Part shown: piece by piece, positions 57,033-64,000 of the stretch
Layout of the letters: each line of letters begins with the position of its first letter
How positions within the stretch are numbered: the stretch's first letter is position 1
From: Penicillium oxalicum
Taxonomy: Eukaryota; Ascomycota; Eurotiomycetes; Eurotiales; Aspergillaceae
Assembly: GCF_001723175.1 (NCBI RefSeq)
Contig: NC_064655.1
Location: 2,604,001 to 2,668,000, forward strand
Direction of reading: 5' to 3'
DNA length: 64,000 nucleotides
The notes under the pieces: generated by a model
What the model was told of the DNA's origin: nothing
What the model saw: the letters and a program-made list of their open reading frames with translations, nothing else
The model's database searches: none
Program-made: the position numbers and the translations under genes

Positions 57033-60000
57033 CCGTGACGAGTCTTCCTGTGAGGTTTGACTGAGTTGGCGCTGAAGCGCTCGGAGGAATCAAAGAGGAG
57101 GGAGTGGCTCTGATTTTACACATCATGTCTGCATGCACTTGCGCTGAAGGTCTATATACTAGGTAATCATGCTCTTTATTGTAGGAATAGCATTAATTTG
57201 AAGGAAATATCGATATTATAATATAATACCGTATCCAGAGTAGAATTTATTTAGGGTAGCAGAAAAATAGCAGAAAAAGCGGCAGATATTTTCTTAACAC
57301 CAAAGTAGAAACTCTGAATCTAGACATTTTCAGGCAGGAGGGGGGTTTGATGGACAGGAGGGGGTTACTTTCAACATATCCATTAATTTAAATAGTGAAC
57401 AGGGATATGTACTCAGGGCAGCCCAGTCACACTAGGCAGGTCGAAGCTTCAAAGTATCAGACAAAATCCACAAGGGCGCCTCCGCCGATAGACAGAGATG
57501 GCAGGATGGCACGGTCACATGTACCACTCTCCATACTAGATGGATGACAGAGAAGGAGGTAAAAGAGGAGATGGGAGACACGAAACAGAGAACGGTTAGC
57601 TGTTATATTGATATAACGAGCATGTCCGAAAAAGAATGTCTTGAATTGAATAAATGAATCACCATCACCAAAACTGAAGATGATAGTGTAGTCTGAAAAA
57701 GCATGAACAAGGATAAGAATTCCTTCGAATCCTCCAACAGAGACCATCCTTTTACAATGACTTCTTCCACATGCGCTTCCTACCCTATAAGGTATAACAT
57801 GGCAAAAGTAGGCTATGAACTGAGGATTTTTATAGAGGCAAGACAGTAGAATTTGAGCGTACATAATGGCGGCCAGAGCCTGGCAGTGCACCAACTTTTG
57901 CTGATTAGTCGGAAAACCGAGTCTCGCACACCTATCGGTTTAAACGTACACAACTTCGCAATATACTGGTTTCATGCCATACACTCGAAGAAACAAGCCT
58001 CTGATTGAGGCAAAAACCCACCGCCTGGCCAGGTATCATGAATCAACTTATCATGCTGCTGTGCATTGGTACCAACATGGTGCATCACAACTGAGGTTCG
58101 CCCTGGACAACTCGTCCTGTCAAAAGGTCATTGGTGGCGGAAAATCCCTGCAGGAACAGAGACAAGTGACCCATCAAGCCGCCGAGTCCGCTCGCCACCG
58201 TGATAATGCTCAAGAGCAAGCCTATCTTGGCAAACAACGACGGCATGAGCTTGCTTCAGTCGATGTAGGACTGGGCTTCTGCGCTGGATGCAAAGCTCGC
58301 CCAGCTAAACTTCCAAGCCCAAAAGCTCACCCAACTCCGTTCAATGTACTTTAATGTGAGGAAACGATGCCCATTAACCTTCATGCGAGACTATCGCATG
58401 GAAAAAGATAAGAGTGTTGAATTGGGTCATCGTACATGGGGAGCGATGCCGTCACAGACTCCAGCATGTTTCCATAGAGACGTATAGAACGCGAAAAGCA
58501 CTTCTTCAAGCGCTTATACGAGATGGATCCTGAGGAAATTGAGGAATTAGATATGCTTCACTAACGAGTACTTGGAGAGGTATGAGGATTGACAACCTAT
58601 CACAGACCGAGACCGGCCTCAAAACCGTACCACTAGATCATGTGACTCATAGCAAACAGGACTATGTGCTTTACACCAAGCTGCCGTCTAAGTGAGGGAT
58701 TTCCAGGGTGACCATCAGGCGAAATTGTTGGAGATTGTGATGATGTTATGAGAGGGAAGACTAGCAGAGGCGGATGCCCTCGCCTCGGAGTTTTCTTTTG
58801 ATCGAGAGTACACGCCACTCTCTACCTTCTGAGGGACTTGAGGTCTTTACGCCCGCAGTTGCATTGTATTCCAAAAGGCTGTATGCTCAAAAAACTTGAT
58901 ATAAATTTGGACCAAGGTTTTAATCCGTAGCGACAAATTTCACGAAATGACAAGTTTGATGTCACTGCTGGTTCGAGAAAGGCTGGACTCCATAATGCAA
59001 ACAGGCACTTTGGGCTAATCCCAAACTCTGTAAATTGCGACTTGAAATCTTCACAAGGTCGCTCACCAGGGCCACGTTAGTCACGAAGTGGTCAGCCCAT
59101 ACTTGATAAATTTCCGTCCCTTTACATGTGACACCTGTACAATGATAGAAATGGCCGGGTTGACGATATACCGTCTGCTTTCATAGCTTATGGTCCTCGA
59201 AGTGATTCTGCCTTCACGGTGAATTGCAGACTCTGCCGGCCATAGATATGCGAGAATGGCAATTGTTGCTTCTCTTTCTTTCTTCTCCGCGGGATTTTCG
59301 ACTATTGAAGATGTGCTTGATGGAGCATTTCGAGCAGATTTATCACGCGCTACGAATATCCTCGGTCCTTGTCCGGAGCCAAGATATCATTTGGCCTATC
59401 TCCAACTATTAACGTCTTCAGCGGGTTCGCGGAGACGACGCAAAAAGATTACCACTGCTCAATCTTTGCCGGTGATCCCCGTGCCTGAGTGAATGCAATG
59501 AGAGATCTCGAAGTACCCGATAGCATTTACATCCGACTCTACATGTGGGAGTCAACTCACAGGACAATCTTGCCCAATGCAGTCGTGAATGGACTGACAG
59601 TGTGTTGTCCAACGTAGGTCCAGAGGTGATCTGAGTAGTATGCCGCCTTGCACATCTATTCTTTCAAAGCATGTCTATTCTCGAGTCTGAAAGCTTCTCC
59701 AGACAATACGACAGCGCTCTGTACGGCTGTGCATGCCATTCCCGAGAGATGACTTGAAACCAGCGCCTTGGAATCTGCCGGCAATCACCAATTCCCGTGC
59801 GAGGACTGCCAAGTACCAAATTCATTGAACTAGTGAGTGAAGAAGGAATGTGCTTCTCCCGTGTACTGCAAGTCTGTCTTCGGGCATGTTCTAGAATGCC
59901 AAACGAGTGGACCAAAACCGTCGGTGAAGAGCTTTCCAAAGGCACGCTGGTTGTTCTCCTCGAACTATATTTCGAAATCAATCCACACTTGATGGACACT

Positions 60001-61502
60001 AATTGAAACGTACCTGATCAATCTCTTCTACATTGCTCTTGGGTGAAAAAAAAATAAGAAAAGGATGAGTGACCTCCGGGTGGCTTGAGGTCATGACACG
60101 TGCTGGCAACCGATCACATGAACAAAGCGCGATCCCATACCTCTCCTTCCTGGATTTGATGTGTTGGCCGTGAGTGAGTCAGTACTTGGCAGGCCACGTC
60201 CATCCTGCACTTTTGCTCAGACCCAGATCTCAAAGACAAAAAGACCAGCTGAGGGTGAATGCTACACGTGTGATGATTCAATTTCACTCCACTCCTCGTC
60301 CACTGCAGTCGAACTCTCGCATCCGCATCGCCATCCCGGACCAATCTAAGCTTTGACCCGCCCGCTACGTCAATGCTTCGTTGCCCACCGTCTCTTGGTA
60401 TGGCAAGGGGATCCCCCTGGTTTCTTCTCGGCACCGTCCATCATCACAGTGAGCATGATTTGCCACGGTCCCTTTTTGTCAAGAGAATCACCCCTAAAAC
60501 CCCTTACGCTTCAGGGTTAGCGCCAACGCCAGAAGCTACCTAGGTGGCTGTGCAAAACCATTGCAGCGGATGTGGACCGCATCGAATGCAATGCGGACCC
60601 CACAGAAATTTGCGTTGTTTCATCCCTGAAGTCGTCCGTCTACGAAGATGCGACCGGCGGTGATGAATGTCGCGATGCACCAGAGCTCGAGTCCACTTGA
60701 CTGAACCTCTTCCTCCTGCGCGCCACGTTATCACAACATAAGGAGATGGTAGATGCAGTCGAAAAAAATTAGTGTCAAGTGCAGGTCATAAGAGGGAAAA
60801 CTCCAAACCTGGAAATTTCGGTGCTTTCGACTGGCTTTTACGGTGGCCGCACTATGACCTCGTTTCTCTCAAGCTCTAGCCCGAGAGTGGATCAGTGAAA
60901 TTCGAGCGACGACCAACGCCAACCCAGAGGGGCGGAAAAATAATACGATTGACGGTTGAGCTGAGCTAAATCAGCGGACTGCCAAGAATCGGTCTGAATC
61001 TTCGTCTCTGCGTCACTCACTCATGCCCGTCATGATTGGCTGTGCGAGGAGCGAAGCGCTGGGGGTCCTGGAGCAAGACCGAAGAATGGGGTTTCCCCGT
61101 TCTGGTTGTTTTCGCGAGCTGATCGGTCGGTCTGGGTTTATACTTCAAGTTTACCGCGATTCACCTTTTCAGTGATTTATGCTTATCCTGATCCTTTTTC
61201 TCATCTCGCTTGTCATTGTGCTTTCTTGTTTCTAGTTTTCTCCCCCTCCTCACTATGACTTGGTAAAGACGTTCAGAACTGCAAATACAGGCTGTGGTTT
61301 TCCAGTTCTTTTTTTTCTGGTGTACCTTCCTCCCCCTTTCAGGCTTGGTACACTTGTAACTGCTGGATCAAGTTCTGCGAATCTCAACGTCCTCTTCTAG
61401 AGGCAAAATTGGCCCTTTGACACATCTACTGGTTCAATTCGCCCACTCAGAAGAGAAAGAGAGAGAGAGACAGAGAGAGGACCAGCGAGAAAGACATCAA
61501 AA
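57033..61502. other. Gene-poor interval of 4.5 kb
   Basis: No gene is supported. The first part (57150-57400) is AT-rich with TATAATATAATA. A coding-like but broken stretch at 57974-58563 is listed separately. From 60700 on come the promoter and leader of the exchanger gene, with CT-rich stretches (61200-61260, 61300-61340) and a GA-rich block right before the start (61449-61480). No terminal repeats or transposase motifs were seen. Confidence 0.5.
57974..58563 (+). pseudogene. Possible decayed gene fragment
   Basis: An open frame from 57974 to 58354 is rich in Gln, Arg and Ala (HWYQHGASQL, EQRQVTHQAAESARHRD). A second frame continues coding-like from about 58274 (LDAKLAQLNFQAQKL, then FMRDYRMEKDKS). 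A third ends the stretch with KRLYEMDPEEIEELDMLH and a stop at 58561-58563. Each piece looks like part of a charged helical protein, but stops and frame changes interrupt it. I could not assign a family. It might equally be chance; confidence is low. Confidence 0.25.
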
Positions 61503-63022
61503 ATGTCCATTCGTTCGGCCTCTCACAATGGCGCCTTTGACGCTGGTCAAGACGGATTGTACACCCAGGAAAAGAGATCCAAACACAATGTCGGGTCCTC
61601 GCTGCCGACCAACAATCGTGACCATCCCCATCGTTATGTGCTGGGTCTCTTCCGAGTCGACACCGCCGGCGAGAGTGGTCGCTCAGGTTTTCATCCGCTT
61701 CATTTCTTCAAGATCCTCTTCAAGGGCACCTGTACGGCCTCGATGATCGTCAATGTTCTCTGGCCCTTTGTGCCGGCTGCGATCACCATGCATTTCGCTC
61801 GACCGGACCTGCATGTGTGGGTATTTGCCTTGAACTACATTGCAATGGTGCCATCGGCCAACGTGCTTGGCTTTGCATGCGGCGAGTTGGCGAAGAAGTT
61901 GCCCAAGATACTGGGAATTGTGCTCGAAACCTTTCTCGGCGCAATCGTGGAGCTCGTTCTCATCATGGTATTACTGCATAACCACACCGAACAGCGCCCG
62001 CTCATTCCCGTCATCCAGGCTGCCCTTCTCGGTTCGATTCTGGCCAACTTACTCCTGTGTCTGGGACTATGCTTCTTTGCCGGTGGGTTGAAACGCACCG
62101 AGCAGAGCTTCCACGAGGCCGTGAGTGAAGTGGGGACGGGTTTGCTTCTGGTCGCTGGCTTCGGTCTGTTGATCCCCAGTGCCTTCTTCTCGGCACTCAA
62201 AGGCGCTGTCAATCAGGAGTTTACCCTCGAAATGCTGTCTCAACATACTCTTACAATCAGCCGCGCAACGTCTATCATTCTTCTCGTGGCATTCTTGACG
62301 TAAGTCACATTTCCCCTTCCCCCACCCTCTGTTTGTCTTTTCTTTCTGAGATGGGATTGCTCATATTTGCAACTATCCATCTGCACAGCTATCTTGTTTT
62401 CAACCTCCATAGCCACAACACCATCTTCGACGAGATTTTCGAAAAGGACGAAGCGAGAGATGAAGATGGACATCTGGAGCATCTGCGTGCTAAGCTTACG
62501 TTTTTGGAATGCATTATTGCCATCGTGATCTCGCTCACCTGTGTGACCATGTCTGCCGTCTTCCTGGTCCAAGAGATTGAATTCATCGTGGAGGAACAAG
62601 GGGTCTCTGACAACTTCATGGGTCTCATCCTGGTCCCCCTTGTTGAAAAAGCCGCCGAACATCTGACAGCAATTGACGAGGCTTGGGACAACCAGATCAA
62701 TTTCGCCCTCTTCCACTGCCTGGCCCCATCTATTCTGACGGCCCTGCTCAATGCTCCGCTGGCGGTGATTGTGGGCTGGGGTCGCGACAAGCCCATGGAC
62801 CTCAACTTTGAAATTTTCATGGTGGTTCTGCTGGTCCTGTCGATTCTGGTCGTAGGTAACTTCTTGCGGGACGGCAAGTCAAACTATCTGGAGGGAACAT
62901 TGTGTGTTCTCGTCTACGTGATTATTGCAGTCACTTCATGGTACTATCCCGGGGTGCACATCACTTCGACCAACAGTCTCCAGGGAGGACATGGTGGTGA
63001 ATCAGCATCATCCGGGCACTAG
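61503..63022 (+). CDS. Vacuolar Ca2+/H+ exchanger family protein (CaCA/CAX), altered ion sites
   Basis: Exons 61503-62299 and 62389-63022 give 476 residues. The N-terminal 65 residues are cytosolic, then about 11 membrane segments, with an acidic loop (DEIFEKDEARDEDGH) between the halves where CAX proteins have their acidic motif. The two inverted alpha repeats are clear, but both signature sites are changed. In the first, the usual G-N-A-x-E is G-A-I-V-E (Gly146 to Glu150). In the second, the usual G-N-A-A-E-H is E-K-A-A-E-H (352-357). The repeat Glu residues remain; the Asn that help bind calcium do not. Close fungal paralogues of Vcx1 exist; this one may carry other ions or act as a regulator. 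Orthology to Vcx1 itself is doubtful. Confidence 0.85.
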
Positions 63023-63687
63023 GTCGTACTTCCCTCCAGTGAGCCCACCCGGATAGCCTGTGTACTCAGTGGACTCAGCTTTCCCTTCTGTATCTACTAT
63101 ACGCTACATGCATTGAAATAAGACTCATCGTTTTTGGAAAAAGAAAAAGAGAGAAAAAAAAACGAATATTTGATGAAAATCGCTGGTCATCCCCTGCGAT
63201 ATTACGGGTTTCTTCGCTGGCACCGAGTGTGTGGGATCATCCTCACGTGAGAAACAAAATCCAATGATCTTTGACAATCGTGTCTCTAGATTGTATGCAC
63301 ACAAGGGGTGACCTGCACCCAAATGGAACTACACCGAGTCCCACCCATATTCCTAGAGAGCCACGAACCCGAAAAAGGGAATCTGTATACATCACGTGAT
63401 CGGATGGTCACCGTCACATGCTAGACAGAAATGATCTCAAATGATGGTATGGTGATAATCACTTGACACCATGGCATTCAAACTGATCATTAATAGGTGG
63501 TAGAATCAAGTGACCTTTTTATGTTGCCGATTCGGTGGGGTAGAATCTCCGCGAACTCCTGACTCTTCCAGGTCCATTTGATGCTTCGAGCTTTGAACCC
63601 ACTCCCCGAGTTTCGGGTTGCCGCATTCCTCACCCACCCAATCCCCCGGCGGCTCCGCGATCTCACCGCAATTCAATCCATCTCAAG
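63023..63687. promoter_or_regulatory. Intergenic region with paired TCACGTGA sites
   Basis: 665 bp between the exchanger gene and the gene cut by the right edge. Perfect 8-bp palindromes TCACGTGA occur at 63243-63250 and 63392-63399, the latter 288 bp before the start at 63688. The core CACGTG is the site of bHLH factors such as Cbf1/CpcE-, Pho4- or SREBP-type regulators. Function is inferred. Confidence 0.45.
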
Positions 63688-64000
63688 ATGCAAGCTCCGA
63701 GAACGACCAGCGACATTATCGGCTTGTTCAAAGAGCGCGGTCTCCCCGTGAAACGCAGTCTTATCGATGCTATTGACGATGAATTCGTTTATTCCAAGAC
63801 CAGTGCAGAGACCCAAGAATGGGTCTCCACCCATTTAACTGCGGACACCCTCCTGTCGCGGGAGGAGGCTACCTTGTAAGCCGAACTCAGTCGCAAGTAC
63901 ATGCCTATCCTCTCGGTTTGTAGTACTAACTTTGTTTTGTTTTCTGAAAACTTCTAGATACGAAAAACTCGATTCTTCCGGTGCTCTCCAGCCCATCCTG
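63688..64000 (+). CDS. Unrecognised conserved-looking protein, 3' end missing
   Basis: First exon 63688-63875 codes 62 residues plus two bases (start MQAPRTTSDIIGLFKERG). An intron to 63957 has a perfect TACTAAC branch site at 63924-63930 and a TAG acceptor. Exon 2 continues in phase (YEKLDSSGALQPIL) to the window edge. The visible part is helical and acidic, with DIIGLFKERGLPVKRSLIDA. I do not recognise the family from 77 residues. Confidence 0.75.

Noticed and set aside
60491..60530. Telomere-like words (CCCCTAAAACCCCTTA and GGGTTAG)
   Set aside because: Only two degenerate units in opposite orientation, with no array; too short to be an interstitial telomere.
57033..61502. Transposon or RIP-mutated repeat in the gene-poor interval
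   Set aside because: No terminal inverted or long direct repeats, no transposase or reverse transcriptase motifs, and no obvious TpA-rich collapse visible by eye.

Overview
The window is nuclear DNA of a filamentous ascomycete, most likely Eurotiales (Aspergillus or Penicillium relatives). The basis is short GT-AG introns of about 50-150 bp, CT-rich promoter leaders, CTAAC/CTGAC-type branch sites, and a gene set typical of that group (PepP-type prolidase, CsnC, fimbrin, Zn2Cys6 factor, Srp1-type SR protein). The genus is an inference. I rebuilt the exons by hand. In every complete gene the spliced length is a multiple of three, except for three genes that carry one or two apparent single-base indels.

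Layout, left to right: LTA4-hydrolase-type aminopeptidase (minus, cut by the left edge); a 3.3 kb spacer; an MIT-domain trafficking protein (plus); a Zn2Cys6 regulator (minus), with an A7G6 repeat and a C25 run just beyond its 3' end; an AT-hook/KEN-box nuclear protein (plus); PepP Xaa-Pro peptidase (plus, two frameshifts); a BTB/POZ protein (minus); a sterol O-acyltransferase (plus, one frameshift); a dienelactone-hydrolase-like enzyme (plus); fimbrin (minus, one frameshift); a DDHD-type phospholipase A1 (plus); a HotDog thioesterase (plus); a membrane PXA/PX/Nexin_C sorting nexin (plus); the PC4/Sub1 coactivator (plus), convergent with 5-oxoprolinase (minus); the SR protein Srp1 (minus); a mitochondrial carrier (plus); ribosomal protein L18 (plus), convergent with gamma-glutamyl phosphate reductase (minus); COP9 signalosome subunit 3 (plus); tRNA-Ala(AGC) (minus); an unfamiliar 282-residue protein (plus); a gene-poor stretch of 4.5 kb; a Ca2+/H+ exchanger-family protein (plus); and the start of a gene cut by the right edge.

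This is mostly core-genome housekeeping content. I see no secondary-metabolite cluster, intact transposon, CRISPR-like array or virus-derived gene. Functions are scattered: protein turnover (aminopeptidase, PepP, CSN3), membrane lipid and trafficking (MIT protein, sterol acyltransferase, phospholipase, sorting nexin), actin (fimbrin), RNA and gene expression (Srp1, L18, Sub1, Zn2Cys6), and glutamate/proline/glutathione metabolism (5-oxoprolinase, Pro2).

The best leads are: an exchanger lacking the signature residues in both of its ion-binding repeats; a small protein with an N-myristoylation-type start plus a PPxY motif; a KEN-box AT-hook protein with a sororin-like tail; clustered GATA sites in two promoters; and a set of single-base frameshifts in otherwise conserved genes that look more like sequence errors than pseudogenes.
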